DNA from: Gallaecimonas xiamenensis 3-C-1
GTDB lineage: Bacteria > Pseudomonadota > Gammaproteobacteria > Enterobacterales > Gallaecimonadaceae
Assembly (NCBI RefSeq): GCF_000299915.1
Contig: NZ_AMRI01000005.1
Coordinates: 115,605 to 179,604 of the forward strand
Length of the DNA stretch: 64,000 nucleotides
Reading direction: 5' to 3'
Under the pieces are notes generated by a model. It was not told where the DNA came from. It did no database searches and saw only the letters and a program-made list of their open reading frames with translations. Each line of letters starts with the position of its first letter. The first letter of the stretch is position 1. Of the stretch, positions 9,494 through 19,900 are shown piece after piece. A program made the position numbers and the translations under genes.

Positions 9494-10363
9494 ATGAGCT
9501 GGATCGAAAAGATTCTCAACAAAACCAAGAACGTTTCCCAAGACCGCAAAAACATCCCGGAAGGGGTGTGGACCAAGTGCGCTTCTTGCGACCAGATCCT
9601 TTACCGCGCCGAGCTGGAGCGGAACCTGGAAGTGTGCCCCAAGTGCAGCCATCACATGCGCATTGGTGCCCGTGCCCGCCTGGACGGCTTTCTGGACCAG
9701 GACGGCCGCGAAGAGCTGGGCGCCGAGCTGGAGCCCCAGGACGTACTGAAGTTCCGCGATTCCAAGAAATACAAGGATCGCATCGTCGAAGCCCAGAAGA
9801 AGACCGGCGAGAAAGATGCCCTTATCGTGATGAAGGGGCGCCTTAAGGATCTGCCGGTGGTGGTCGCCAGTTTTGAATTTGACTTCATGGGCGGTTCCAT
9901 GGGCTCTGTGGTAGGTGCCCGCTTCGTGCGCGCGGTGGAAACCTGCATCAAGGAAAACCGGGCAATGATCTGCTTTAGCGCCTCCGGTGGTGCCCGCATG
10001 CAGGAAGCCCTGATGTCCCTGATGCAGATGGCCAAGACCTCGGCCGCCCTGGCGCGCCTGAGCGACAAGGGCCTGCCCTTTATCTCGGTCCTGACCGACC
10101 CCACCATGGGCGGCGTATCGGCGTCCTTTGCCATGCTGGGGGATATCCATGTGGCTGAGCCCAAGGCGCTGATCGGTTTTGCCGGCCCCCGGGTCATCAA
10201 GCAGACCGTGCGTGAGGACTTGCCGGAAGGCTTCCAGCGTTCCGAGTTCCTGGTGGAAAAGGGCGCCATTGACATGATCGTCGACCGTCGCCAGATGCGT
10301 GATACAATCGCCCGCCTGCTGGCTAAGTTGATGGGGCAGCCCAGCACTGAATCGGCTGCCTGA
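9494..10363 (+). CDS. accD: Acetyl-CoA carboxylase carboxyltransferase subunit beta
   Basis: Beta subunit of the carboxyltransferase half of acetyl-CoA carboxylase. Together with AccA it moves carboxyl from biotin-BCCP to acetyl-CoA to make malonyl-CoA. The 289-residue protein has an N-terminal four-Cys zinc ribbon (Cys29, Cys32, Cys48, Cys51 in CASC and CPKC) followed by the crotonase-like domain, including [18 protein letters not shown] and [16 protein letters not shown]. The start ATG at 9494 gives the conserved [11 protein letters not shown] promoter candidate and a leader hairpin precede it, and folC begins 16 bases after its stop, so accD-folC-dedD are probably cotranscribed. Confidence 0.96.
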   Translation: MSWIEKILNKTKNVSQDRKNIPEGVWTKCASCDQILYRAELERNLEVCPKCSHHMRIGARARLDGFLDQDGREELGAELEPQDVLKFRDSKKYKDRIVEAQKKTGEKDALIVMKGRLKDLPVVVASFEFDFMGGSMGSVVGARFVRAVETCIKENRAMICFSASGGARMQEALMSLMQMAKTSAALARLSDKGLPFISVLTDPTMGGVSASFAMLGDIHVAEPKALIGFAGPRVIKQTVREDLPEGFQRSEFLVEKGAIDMIVDRRQMRDTIARLLAKLMGQPSTESAA

Positions 10364-10379
10364 ATAGGCAAGGATTAGA

Positions 10380-11621
10380 ATGACCACATTCTCAAGCCAG
10401 TCCCTTGCGGACTGGCTTTTTCATTTAGAGAACCTGCACCAGAGCGCCATCGACATGGGCCTGGAGCGGGTCAAGGCCGTGGCCGAGCGGGCCCAATTGC
10501 TGCCTTTGGCCGCTAAAACCCTGCTGGTGGGCGGTACCAATGGCAAGGGCTCCACTTGCGCCATGATGGAGTCCATACTGCGCCAGGGCGGCTACAGCGT
10601 GGCTGTTTATAGCTCACCGCACCTGGTGGACTACCGGGAACGGCTGCGCCTCAACCAAGCCATGCTCAGCGAAGAAGAGCACTGCCAGGCCTTTGCCGCC
10701 ATTGAACAGGCCAGAGGCGAGATTAGCCTGACCTATTTCGAATTTTCCACCCTGGCGGCTCTATGGCTCTGCAAGCGTCACCAACCCGACGTGGTGATAC
10801 TGGAGGTAGGCCTGGGCGGGCGCCTGGATGCCACCAATATCGTCGATGCCGATGTGGCGGTGGTAACCAGTATCGACCTTGACCACCAGAGCTTTCTTGG
10901 CAATAGCCGTGAGTCGGTGGCCAGGGAGAAAATCGGCATTGCCCGCCAGGGCCGCCCCCTGGTGTGTGGCGAGCCGGATCCTACCGAGGTCTTTTTCGAA
11001 GAAGCCGCCCGTATTGGCCCCAAGCTGTGCTGGGTGGGCCGCGATTTTATCTATGAAGACCAAGGGCAGCACTGGGTGCTTGAGGGTAATAGCTGGCCAA
11101 GGCCGGGCCTGCCCCTGCCCAACGCCGCCACCGCCCTGACCGCCCTTAAGGCTCTTGGCCTGCCCCTAAAGGCCGAGGCCATTGCCTCTGGCCTGCGCTT
11201 GGCAAGCCTGCCTGGGCGCATGCAGCAGCTATCTGACAGCCCTCTGGTGCTGTGCGACGTGGCCCATAATCCCCATGCCGCCCGTTACCTCAATAGCGAG
11301 CTAAAGCGCCGTTTTGCCGGGCGCCCTTTGCACGGTGTTTGCGCCATGCTGGCAGATAAGGACATCGAAGGCACCCTGGCGGCCCTGGACAGCATCAGCC
11401 ATTGGTACCCGGCCGAACTCAGCGGCGTTGGCCGTGCCGCGCCGGCCAGCCGCTTGGCCAAAGCCCTTGGGGCAGCGCAGAGTTATGGGACAGTTATTGC
11501 CGCTCAGCAAGCAGCCGTTAAGGCTGCCGGGACCGACGGCGTGGTGATCGTGTTCGGTTCCTTTTACACTGTGGCGCAGGTATTGCCCAAGGGGAGTGAC
11601 GGTGTCCAGTCCAGTAACTAA
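10380..11621 (+). CDS. folC: Bifunctional dihydrofolate synthase / folylpolyglutamate synthase
   Basis: ATP-dependent Mur-ligase-like enzyme that adds glutamate to dihydropteroate (making dihydrofolate) and extends the polyglutamate tail of folates. The 413-residue protein shows the P-loop VGGTNGKGSTCAMME near residue 50, the SSPHLVDYRERLRLN block, LEVGLGGRLDATN, and the C-terminal ligase-domain signature LCDVAHNPHAARYL. An AAGGA ribosome site (10369-10373) precedes the ATG. It overlaps the start of dedD by about 20 bases, consistent with translational coupling. Confidence 0.95.
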   Translation: MTTFSSQSLADWLFHLENLHQSAIDMGLERVKAVAERAQLLPLAAKTLLVGGTNGKGSTCAMMESILRQGGYSVAVYSSPHLVDYRERLRLNQAMLSEEEHCQAFAAIEQARGEISLTYFEFSTLAALWLCKRHQPDVVILEVGLGGRLDATNIVDADVAVVTSIDLDHQSFLGNSRESVAREKIGIARQGRPLVCGEPDPTEVFFEEAARIGPKLCWVGRDFIYEDQGQHWVLEGNSWPRPGLPLPNAATALTALKALGLPLKAEAIASGLRLASLPGRMQQLSDSPLVLCDVAHNPHAARYLNSELKRRFAGRPLHGVCAMLADKDIEGTLAALDSISHWYPAELSGVGRAAPASRLAKALGAAQSYGTVIAAQQAAVKAAGTDGVVIVFGSFYTVAQVLPKGSDGVQSSN

Positions 11622-12207
11622 TCGTATTGTCGGAACCCTGGTGGTGGTGGCGCTGCTGGCGCTTATCATCCCGGAACTGCTCCGTGAACCGGCCGCCCCG
11701 ACGCCGGAGAAATTCGAGGTTATTCCCCTGCGCCCCGAAATCGGTGCCACACCGGAGCCTAAAACCTACCCTGAGGATGCGCTGGCCAACCAGGTGACCG
11801 TGCCTCAGCCAGAGCCGTTGCCGGATAACGATGCCAGCGAGCTGCCTCCCGAGGTCAAAGGCACCGAGACAGCGCAGGTGACCGTCAAGCCTGCCGAAAA
11901 GGCCCAACCCAAACCCCAGCCCAAGGTAGAGCCCAAAACGCAACCCAAGGCCGAGGCAAAGCCGCAGCCGGTCAAGGATGCCTGGGTGGTGCAGATGGGG
12001 GCCTTCGGCCGCCACCAGTCCGCCCTGGAATTGGTCAAGAAACTACGTAATGCGGGATTCAAGGCTTTCTTGGTGCAGGAGAATGGTTTGTCCAAGGTGT
12101 TGGTGGGACCGGAGACGGACCGCAGCCGCCTGGAAGGGCAACTGGATAAGCTCAATAACGTGAGCGGCCTCAAGGGGCGGGTCTTCCATTACGACCCTCT
12201 TCGCTGA
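11602..12207 (+). CDS. dedD: DedD-like SPOR-domain cell division protein
   Basis: Inner-membrane septal protein. In E. coli DedD binds denuded septal peptidoglycan through its SPOR domain and assists constriction. Here one N-terminal transmembrane helix (IVGTLVVVALLALIIPELL) is followed by a Pro/Glu/Lys-rich linker of about 90 residues with PKPQPK-type repeats. A C-terminal SPOR domain runs from AWVVQMGAFGRHQSALE to the end. The GTG at 11602 is preferred because AAGGGG at 11589-11594 is 7 bases upstream and E. coli DedD begins similarly close to the helix; the GTG at 11596 is the alternative. Confidence 0.9.
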   Translation: MSSPVTNRIVGTLVVVALLALIIPELLREPAAPTPEKFEVIPLRPEIGATPEPKTYPEDALANQVTVPQPEPLPDNDASELPPEVKGTETAQVTVKPAEKAQPKPQPKVEPKTQPKAEAKPQPVKDAWVVQMGAFGRHQSALELVKKLRNAGFKAFLVQENGLSKVLVGPETDRSRLEGQLDKLNNVSGLKGRVFHYDPLR

Positions 12208-12208
12208 A

Positions 12209-12239
12209 TTGACCTTTTTCCCCAAGTGTCTGTTAGAAT
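12209..12239 (+). promoter_or_regulatory. Promoter of cvpA-purF
   Basis: TTGACC (12209-12214) and TAGAAT (12234-12239) have a slightly long 19-base spacer. The PurR site lies just downstream of the expected transcription start. Confidence 0.6.
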
Positions 12240-12253
12240 ACGCCGCCGTTAAA

Positions 12254-12269
12254 ATCTAAACGTTTGCGT
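12254..12269 (+). promoter_or_regulatory. PurR operator
   Basis: ATCTAAACGTTTGCGT matches the PurR palindrome ACGCAAACGTTTGCGT at 13 of 16 positions, including the whole central and right half. It lies between the promoter and cvpA, the position expected for repression of the cvpA-purF operon, as known in E. coli. Confidence 0.85.
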
Positions 12270-12275
12270 GACTGC

Positions 12276-12764
12276 ATGAATTGGGTCGACATAGCGATTT
12301 TGGTCATCATTGGCCTCTCTGTTCTTATCAGCCTGGTCAGGGGCTTTGTGCGTGAGGCCATGTCTCTGCTGGTGTGGGTGGCCGCCTTCTTTGTCGCCAG
12401 CAGTTTCTACGAAAAGCTGGCTCCCCTGTTCACCGGTCTGGACGACCCCCTGTTTCGTAATGCAGCGGCCATAGCGCTGCTGTTTCTGGCTACCCTGATA
12501 CTGGGTGGCCTGCTCACTTACATCGTCGCCCAGTTGGTCGACAAGACGGGTCTGAGCGGCTTTGACCGCTTGCTGGGGATGATCTTTGGCGCCCTGCGTG
12601 GCGTGCTGGTGGTGGCGGCCTTGTTGTTCGCTTTCGACAGCTTCACCTCCATGCCCGACTCCCAGTGGTGGAAGTCTTCTCGCCTGATCCCCGAGTTCGG
12701 GGTGGTGGTGCAATGGTTTTTTGAATACCTGCAATCTAGCTCCAGCTTTTTGCCCAAAGGCTAA
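12276..12764 (+). CDS. cvpA: CvpA family inner-membrane protein
   Basis: CvpA was first linked to colicin V production and is cotranscribed with purF in E. coli; its molecular role is unsettled, with reported effects on envelope stress and bile tolerance. The 162-residue protein is the same length as E. coli CvpA and shares long segments ([47 protein letters not shown] and the terminal [14 protein letters not shown]). Four hydrophobic segments suggest a multi-pass membrane protein. The ATG at 12276 matches the E. coli start; the upstream TTG at 12264 lies inside the PurR operator and is unlikely. Confidence 0.94.
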   Translation: MNWVDIAILVIIGLSVLISLVRGFVREAMSLLVWVAAFFVASSFYEKLAPLFTGLDDPLFRNAAAIALLFLATLILGGLLTYIVAQLVDKTGLSGFDRLLGMIFGALRGVLVVAALLFAFDSFTSMPDSQWWKSSRLIPEFGVVVQWFFEYLQSSSSFLPKG

Positions 12765-12788
12765 GGCCTTAACCGAGAGGAACGAAAC

Positions 12789-14303
12789 ATGTGTGGTATC
12801 GTCGGTATCGTTGGGAAATCACCGGTCAATCAGGCCATTTACGATGGCTTGACCGTGCTCCAACACCGCGGACAGGACGCTGCCGGTATTGTCACCATCT
12901 CTGACAATACCTTCCGTCTGCGCAAGGCCAACGGTCTGGTTAAGGATGTGTTCGAGCGCCGCCACATGGAGCGCCTGTCCGGCAACATTGGGGTAGGGCA
13001 TGTGCGTTACCCCACCGCCGGTTCCTCCTCCAGCGCCGAGGCCCAGCCCTTCTACGTTAACTCCCCCTTCGGCATTGCCGCCGCCCACAACGGCAACCTG
13101 ACCAATGCTCAGGAGCTAAAGGAAAGCCTCTTTAAAGAGGCCCGTCGCCACATCAACACCACCTCGGACTCCGAGATCCTGCTCAACGTCTTTGCCCATG
13201 CCCTGACCGCCTGCACGGCCATTTCCCTGCAGCCTCAGGACATCTTCAAGGCTGTCAGCGAAACCCACCGCCGTTGCCGGGGTGCCTATGCGGTGATGTC
13301 CATCATCATCGGCCATGGCCTGGTGGCCTTCCGCGACCCCTACGGCATCCGTCCCCTGGTATTGGGTCGCCGCGAGGGCCCGGAAGGGGTAGAGTACATG
13401 GTGGCTTCCGAGTCTGTGGCCCTGGACGTGGTGGGCTTTGAGTTCATGCGCGACGTCGCCCCGGGCGAAGCTGTCTATATCACCGAAGAAGGTGAGCTCT
13501 TCACCCAGCAGTGCGCTGATAACCCGGTGCACTGCCCCTGCATTTTCGAATACGTCTATTTTGCCCGTCCCGACTCCACCATGGACGGCATTTCCGTCTA
13601 TGCCGCCCGTGTGCACATGGGCCGTAAGCTGGGTGAGAAGATCAAGAAGGAATGGGGCGAGCTGGATATCGATGTGGTCATCCCCATTCCGGAGACCTCC
13701 TGCGATATCGCTCTGGAGATAGCCGGTGTGCTGGACCTGCCTTACCGCCAGGGGTTCGTGAAGAACCGCTACATTGGCCGTACCTTCATCATGCCGGGCC
13801 AGACCATCCGCCGGAAGTCGGTGCGTCGTAAGCTCAACGCCATCAATGCCGAATTCAAAGGCAAGAACGTGCTGCTGGTGGACGACTCCATAGTGCGGGG
13901 CACTACCTCAGAGCAGATCATCCAGATGGCCCGCGATGCCGGTGCCAACAAGGTCTACTTCGCCTCTGCCGCCCCTGAGATCCGCTTCCCCAACGTGTAT
14001 GGTATCGACATGCCGTCCGCCAATGAGCTTATCGCCCATGGCCGCGAAGTGGACAACATCTGCGAACAAATCGGTGCCGACGGCCTTATCTTCCAGGCCA
14101 TAGGCGATCTCATCGATGCCGTGCGTCAGGAAAACCCGACCGTACAGCGCTTTGAAACCTCGGTGTTTGACGGTGATTACGTGACCGGCGACGTGGACCA
14201 GGCTTATCTGGACGCTCTTGACGAGGCCCGCTCTGATACGGCCAAGGCATCAAGGGCCAATATCGAGGACCCCAACCTCGAAATGCACAACGAAGAAGCC
14301 TAA
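12789..14303 (+). CDS. purF: Amidophosphoribosyltransferase
   Basis: First committed step of purine synthesis: glutamine plus PRPP gives 5-phosphoribosylamine. The 504-residue enzyme (E. coli 505) begins MCGIVGIVG, so Cys2 becomes the N-terminal nucleophile of the glutaminase domain after Met removal. RGQDAAGI and GHVRYPTAG follow. The phosphoribosyltransferase domain carries the PRPP loop [16 protein letters not shown]. It is 24 bases after cvpA with an AGAGG ribosome site and shares its PurR-controlled promoter. A bidirectional terminator follows. Confidence 0.97.
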   Translation: MCGIVGIVGKSPVNQAIYDGLTVLQHRGQDAAGIVTISDNTFRLRKANGLVKDVFERRHMERLSGNIGVGHVRYPTAGSSSSAEAQPFYVNSPFGIAAAHNGNLTNAQELKESLFKEARRHINTTSDSEILLNVFAHALTACTAISLQPQDIFKAVSETHRRCRGAYAVMSIIIGHGLVAFRDPYGIRPLVLGRREGPEGVEYMVASESVALDVVGFEFMRDVAPGEAVYITEEGELFTQQCADNPVHCPCIFEYVYFARPDSTMDGISVYAARVHMGRKLGEKIKKEWGELDIDVVIPIPETSCDIALEIAGVLDLPYRQGFVKNRYIGRTFIMPGQTIRRKSVRRKLNAINAEFKGKNVLLVDDSIVRGTTSEQIIQMARDAGANKVYFASAAPEIRFPNVYGIDMPSANELIAHGREVDNICEQIGADGLIFQAIGDLIDAVRQENPTVQRFETSVFDGDYVTGDVDQAYLDALDEARSDTAKASRANIEDPNLEMHNEEA

Positions 14304-14331
14304 AAAAAGGCGGCCTAAGGGCCGCCTTTTT
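14304..14331. terminator. Bidirectional terminator between purF and the Yip1-family gene
   Basis: AAAAAGGCGGCC (14304-14315) pairs with GGCCGCCTTTTT (14320-14331) around a 4-base loop, so it has T-runs on both strands for the convergent genes. Confidence 0.92.
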
Positions 14332-14343
14332 GTTGGCGAGCGG

Positions 14344-14940
14344 TCAGGTATACATGGGCCCGAAACCGGATCCCCAGAGGATGGCGGTAACCGCCAAGAT
14401 GCTGACCAGCAGCACCAGGCCCACCGTCACTAGGGAGCTGGCGTAGATAAAGCCGCGCTCTTCTGGAATGTGCATCAGGATGGGTACCCCCACGTAAAGC
14501 AGGTACACCGAGTACGCGACCCCGGCCAACCCCACCAGCATGACGAACCAGAGCACCGGGTAGAGGGTAGCGAAACCCACCATAAAGAGTGGTGTGGAGG
14601 TGTAGGCCGCCAGCTCCAGGGTTTGGGTGTAGGACGGAGTGGACCCGAAGGTCTGGGCCATCCACTTGGCCAGGTATGCCAGGGCAAAGACCCCGGCGAT
14701 CAGCGCAAAGTACATGGCCACCGAAATCATCAGGGCACTGTCACCGGTGAGCTTGACCGGATCGCCAACCCCGATTTGCCAGCCTAGCTCTGAGGCCGAG
14801 TAATAACCGCAGATGGACGGGATCAGGGCCACCAGCATGATGTGTGACAAACTGTAAGTAAGGCTTTCATGGCGTTGCTCAATGCTGTGCCATTCATCTC
14901 TCGGATGGGCGTAAAGCCCCCATATATGGTTAAGAATCAT
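14344..14940 (-). CDS. Yip1-family inner-membrane protein
   Basis: The 198-residue protein has five predicted transmembrane segments after a polar N-terminus (MILNHIWGLYAHPRDEWHSI). It fits the bacterial Yip1 (PF04893) family of small membrane proteins; the hallmark is the 'P.eeW..I' start followed by five helices. No function is established for the bacterial members. AAGGAT lies 6 bases before the ATG. It stands alone, convergent with purF and divergent from the lipoprotein gene at 15051. Confidence 0.75.
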   Translation of the reverse strand: MILNHIWGLYAHPRDEWHSIEQRHESLTYSLSHIMLVALIPSICGYYSASELGWQIGVGDPVKLTGDSALMISVAMYFALIAGVFALAYLAKWMAQTFGSTPSYTQTLELAAYTSTPLFMVGFATLYPVLWFVMLVGLAGVAYSVYLLYVGVPILMHIPEERGFIYASSLVTVGLVLLVSILAVTAILWGSGFGPMYT

Positions 14941-15050
14941 AGTCTTATCCTTTTAAAACCTCGAACGCTTCTCCCCAAGGGCCCGGTACGCAAAATCCCC
15001 AGGCCTGATTAGAATTAAGTGTAAATAAAATGTTTCGTCAAGGTGGCCCC

Positions 15051-16184
15051 ATGCGTCTCTGGCTACTGCTGGTGCTGGCCCTCAACGGATGCCAGTCCGC
15101 TCCAGAACCCCGGCCCACGGAAGCGCCCCCCCAGTATTGGCAGGATGCCCACTTCAACGACAAACCCCAATTGTTGTCACCTGACGCCCTGTTTGAGGTG
15201 ACAGACGAGATGGCGGCATTACTGCAAGGCATTAGGCCAGTACGAAACAAGAACGAACGCCTGAATCAGCTCATTGAATGGCTCTTTGAGCGCAATACCT
15301 TGCCTATCAGGTACAACGCGGAAATGACCGTTGCTCCCAAAGAAGTGATGGTATATCGACAAGGTAACTGCCTTTCCCTTTCAGTGTTTACCGCGATCAT
15401 GGCTCGACACTGGGAACTTGAGGCGCAACTCCAAAGGGTATCTATCCCTCCCAGATGGAGTCGATCTGGTGATTTGATAACGCTTTCTCAGCACGTGAAT
15501 ATTCGGGTGAAAACAGGAGAGATGGGCGCCAATGTACTCGCGGATGCTGCTTACCGCATCGTTGATTTTCAGCGTGGTTATGGGCGTTATGCATTTCGCA
15601 CAAAGCCCATTTCAGACGAGGTAGCCGCCTCTTTTTTCTATCACAACATAGCTGCCAACTGGCTAATTGAAGGGAAGCTTGACCAAAGCTATTGGGCGGT
15701 GAAAAAGGCGCTCGAGCTGGCGCCTGGTGAGATGGACAGCTGGAATCTGCTTGGGTTGGTGTACCGGCGCAAAGGACTAATGAAGGAAGCAGAATCTGTC
15801 TATCGCTACGTCATTGGAATTGACAACAAAGATCCGTCGGTTTGGCAAAACTTAGCCGTGCTTTACAACTTGGAAGGGCGACAACAAGAAGCGAATGACG
15901 CCAAACACAGAGCCGACGCCCTGATGCCGGAAAACCCCTTTGATTATATCGATCAGGGGGAGCAGGCCCTGGCCGTAGCCCAGGTCGCCAAGGCCAAGGC
16001 CCTCTTTGAGCGGGCGCTGCGTATAGACGACATTAATGAGGAAGCCCTGTGGGGTATGGCCAAAGCCTATCGTCGCCTTGGTCAGGATGATCTGGCCCGC
16101 AAGATGATAGACAGGGCCATCGCATTGGCCAGCACACCTGACATGGAAAGGCAGATGCGGCAGTGGCAGCAGGCGAACCTCTGA
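15051..16184 (+). CDS. Transglutaminase-like / TPR lipoprotein
   Basis: The 377-residue protein starts MRLWLLLVLALNGCQSAP, a lipoprotein signal with a lipobox-like LNGC (Asn at -2 is atypical). The first half resembles the transglutaminase-like cysteine-protease fold: Cys in QGNCLSLSVF, His in SQHVNIRV and Asp in RIVDFQRGYG, in the order expected of a Cys-His-Asp triad. The second half has at least four TPR-type helical pairs (for example SWNLLGLVYRRKGLMKEAES and ALFERALRIDDINEEALWG). No substrate is known. Bases 15200-15950 are clearly more AT-rich than neighbouring genes. An upstream in-frame ATG at 15030 would add MFRQGGP; the later start puts the signal peptide at the N-terminus. Confidence 0.8.
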   Translation: MRLWLLLVLALNGCQSAPEPRPTEAPPQYWQDAHFNDKPQLLSPDALFEVTDEMAALLQGIRPVRNKNERLNQLIEWLFERNTLPIRYNAEMTVAPKEVMVYRQGNCLSLSVFTAIMARHWELEAQLQRVSIPPRWSRSGDLITLSQHVNIRVKTGEMGANVLADAAYRIVDFQRGYGRYAFRTKPISDEVAASFFYHNIAANWLIEGKLDQSYWAVKKALELAPGEMDSWNLLGLVYRRKGLMKEAESVYRYVIGIDNKDPSVWQNLAVLYNLEGRQQEANDAKHRADALMPENPFDYIDQGEQALAVAQVAKAKALFERALRIDDINEEALWGMAKAYRRLGQDDLARKMIDRAIALASTPDMERQMRQWQQANL

Positions 16185-16359
16185 GATGTTTCCAAAAGGT
16201 TAAAATATAGCGACTAATTTTTAGCTTGCCTAAAATTTAATCAAATATGCCAGCAGGTTAGCAAAAATGACCTAAAAGCCGGTTCTGACTTCGTCACAGC
16301 CCCCGGGCCTGACTAGCTTTGCCACTGAGCGCAAAGTCTGTCTCGACGGAGTGAGAACT

Positions 16360-16893
16360 ATGAAAAAGCAGTTTTGCTGTACCCTTGCGTCCTTCCTGTT
16401 TCTTTCTACTGTATCCCTCGACCTCCATGCCGAAGCGTCCCATGTCAGTGTCATGCCCACCTTCATCGGTGCTGACCAGGACAGGGGAACTGATGAATCC
16501 GGTTTTGGTGTAAGGGCTATCTACGGTTGGAAAATTAATGAGCGTTGGGATTGGGAAGCCCAGTTTTTCTACAACGTCCTGGAAACTGATGAAAGTGACC
16601 TGACCGATTTCTATCAAGCCGGTCTGGGCCTGGATTTCAGGTACAACTTCACGTCTGACTACGGCGCCACTCCCTATCTGCTGGTTGGCCTGGGTGCCGT
16701 GCACAACGATGTCGTGCCTAACCGGGACGACGACACCTCGGCTTTTGCCAACCTTGGTGGCGGTTTGGTGTTCAAAGAGATAGCCAATACCCGCCTGCAG
16801 ATCCGCACCGAATTTCGCGTGCTCTACGACAGCTTCCAGGAAGATTACCTCGACTGGCAATTCGGTCTGGGGTTTGAGTTTCCGTTTCGCTAA
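16360..16893 (+). CDS. Small outer-membrane beta-barrel protein (OmpA/OmpX-like barrel)
   Basis: The 177-residue product has a signal peptide (MKKQFCCTLASFLFLSTVS, cleaved near LHA). Alternating aromatic/polar strands follow: GFGVRAIYGWKIN, WDWEAQFFYNVLE, FYQAGLGLDFRYNFTSD, TPYLLVGLGAVHND, FANLGGGLVFKEI, LQIRTEFRVLYDSF and DWQFGLGFEFPFR. This is the pattern of a PF13505-type 8-stranded barrel with no OmpA peptidoglycan-binding domain attached. The CGGAGTGAGA ribosome site favours ATG 16360 over GTG 16351. The next gene starts 12 bases after the stop with its AAGGAG overlapping the stop region, so the two are almost certainly one operon. The ligand or partner is unknown. Confidence 0.8.
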   Translation: MKKQFCCTLASFLFLSTVSLDLHAEASHVSVMPTFIGADQDRGTDESGFGVRAIYGWKINERWDWEAQFFYNVLETDESDLTDFYQAGLGLDFRYNFTSDYGATPYLLVGLGAVHNDVVPNRDDDTSAFANLGGGLVFKEIANTRLQIRTEFRVLYDSFQEDYLDWQFGLGFEFPFR

Positions 16894-16905
16894 GGAGAGC
16901 CAGTC

Positions 16906-19900
16906 ATGATTATCCAAAGCAAGGGGCTTAGCGCCCTGAAAATCTGTTTAGTGGCCATGATGCTGGCCATGCTGACGGCCTGCAGTGCCGGCGGCGGCAG
17001 CGGCGATGACGGCAGCGGTGGCGGCGATCCCAGCCCGGTGCTGGACGCCGACGGTGACGGTATTGCCGACAACCTCGACAATTGTGCCAGCGTAGCCAAC
17101 CCCGACCAATCCGATGCCGATGGGGATGGCCTTGGGGACCTCTGTGATGACGATGTTGACGGCGACGATGTCGATAATGACGCCGACAACTGCCCGGCCC
17201 TTGCCAACCCGGATCAGGCGGACGCCGACGGCGACGGCCTGGGGGATGCCTGCGATAACGACATCGACGGTGATGACATTGCCAACAGTGTCGATAACTG
17301 CCCCTTGGTGGCTAACCCGGATCAGGCCGACGGCGACGGCGACGGCATTGGTGACGCCTGTGACGGCGGCGATGATACCGACGCCGATGGTGTAGGCGAT
17401 GGCAACGACAACTGCCCCAATGTTGAAAACCCTGATCAAATTGACAGCGACGGTGACGGCATAGGCGATGCCTGCGACACCGACGATGACAATGACACTG
17501 TGCTCGACAGCGTCGATAACTGCCCCTTGACTGCCAATACCGACCAGCTTGACAGCGACGGCGATGGCCAGGGTGATGCCTGCGATACCGATGACGACGA
17601 CGACGGCCTGGCTGACGGCAGCGACAACTGCCCCACTGTGGCCAACCCCGATCAAACCGATACGGACGGTGATGGCATAGGTGATGCCTGTGACAACGAC
17701 ACCGATTCCGACGGTGACGGTATCGGTGACGGCGTTGATAACTGCCCGGCGGTGACCAACCCCGGCCAGCTCGACACCGATGGCGATGGTTTGGGGGATG
17801 CCTGTGACGGTGACGACGATGGCGACGGTATCGACGATGCCAGCGACAACTGCCCACTGGCAGCCAATGCCAGCCAGCTCGATACAGACGGCGATGGCTT
17901 GGGTGATGTGTGCGACAACGACGACGATGGCGACGGCTTCGACGATGGTGCCGACAACTGCCCGCTGGTGGCCAACCCTGACCAGGCCGACACCGATGGT
18001 GATGGCATAGGTGACGCCTGTGATGCCAACACCGACAGCGACGGTGACGGCATCGATGATGGCAGCGACAACTGCCCCTTGGTAGCCAACCCCACCCAAG
18101 GGGACACCGACGGTGACGGCTTGGGGGATGCCTGCGACAGCGACGACGACGGTGACGGCGTTGACGATGGCGCCGATAACTGTCCTATCAACTCCAACGC
18201 CGACCAAGCCGACAATGACGGTGATGGCCAAGGGGATGTTTGTGATACCGACGATGACAACGACACCGTGCTGGACGGCGCCGATAACTGCCCGTTGGTG
18301 GCCAATACCGGCCAGACCGACACCGATGGCGATGGCCAGGGCGACGCTTGTGATGCCGACGACGACAACGACGGTGTGAACGACGGTACCGACAACTGTC
18401 CCCTCAATGCCAACCCGGCCCAGACCGACACCGACGGCGATGGTGTAGGTGATGCCTGTAGCACTGACGACGACGGCGACGGTGTGGATGATGGCGCCGA
18501 CAACTGCCCGCTGGTGGCCAACCCTGGTCAGGAGGATGCCGACAGTGATGGCATAGGTGATGCTTGCGATGCCAATACCGACAGTGATGGTGATGGCGTT
18601 GACGACAGCACCGACAACTGTCCTGCGGTGGCCAACCCCGGCCAGCAAGACCAGGATGCCGACAGCATCGGGGATGCCTGTGACAACGACCTGGACGGCG
18701 ATGGCATCGATAACGGTGTCGATAACTGCCCGACCGTGACCAACGCCAGCCAACTGGATTTGGACGGCGATGGCCTGGGGGATTTGTGTGACAGTGATGA
18801 TGACGGCGACGGCGTCCAGGACGTGCTGGATAACTGCCCCCTGACGGCCAACAGCAGCCAGACCGACAGTGACGGCGACGGCCTGGGCGATGCCTGTGAC
18901 GGCGATGACGACAATGACGGCGTGCTAGACGGTGCCGACAACTGTCCCCTGGTGGTTAACCCCGGCCAGTTGGACAGCGACAGCGACGGCCTGGGCAATG
19001 CCTGTGACACCGATGACGATAACGACGGCGTGGCCGACCTTATCGACAATTGCCCCCTGACGGCCAACGCTTCGCAGTTGGATACCGACGCTGATGGCCA
19101 GGGCGATGCCTGCGACAACGATGACGACGGTGACGGTATTGCCGACGGTTCCGATAACTGTCCGCTGATCGCCAACCCCGGCCAGGGGGATCAGGACGGT
19201 GATAGTCTCGGGGACGCCTGCGACCCCTTCACCGACAGCGACGGTGATGGTGTTGCCGACGACAGTGATAACTGCCCGCTGATCGCCAACCCCGGCCAGG
19301 ATGACGCCGACTCTGACGGTGTCGGGGACGCCTGTGATTTCAACAGCGACTTCGACGGCGACGGCTTGGATGACGGCGTGGACAACTGCCCCGCCGACTT
19401 CAACCCCGCGCAGGTAGACAACGACGGCGACGGTACCGGTGATGTCTGCGACAACGACGACGACAACGACGGTATTGCCGACGGTGCCGATAACTGCCCG
19501 TTGGTGGCCAACAACAGTCAGCTTGATACCGACGGAGACGGCTTGGGCGACGCCTGTGACCCCCTGACCGACAGCGACGGTGACGGGGTAGCCGACAGTG
19601 CCGACAACTGCCCTGCGTTAGCCAACCCCGGCCAAGCGGATCTGGACAGCGACGGCCTGGGCGATGCCTGTGACGGTGACGACGACGGTGACGGTGTCGC
19701 CGATGTCAGCGACAACTGTCCTGTTACCCCCAACCCCGATCAGCTCGATACCGATGCTGATGGCCTGGGGGATCCCTGCGACAGTGACGACGATGGCGAC
19801 GGCGTGGCCGACGGACTGGACAATTGTCCCCTGACCGCCAACCCAACCCAGTTGGACACCGATGCAGACGACATAGGCGACGCCTGTGACAATGACGACG

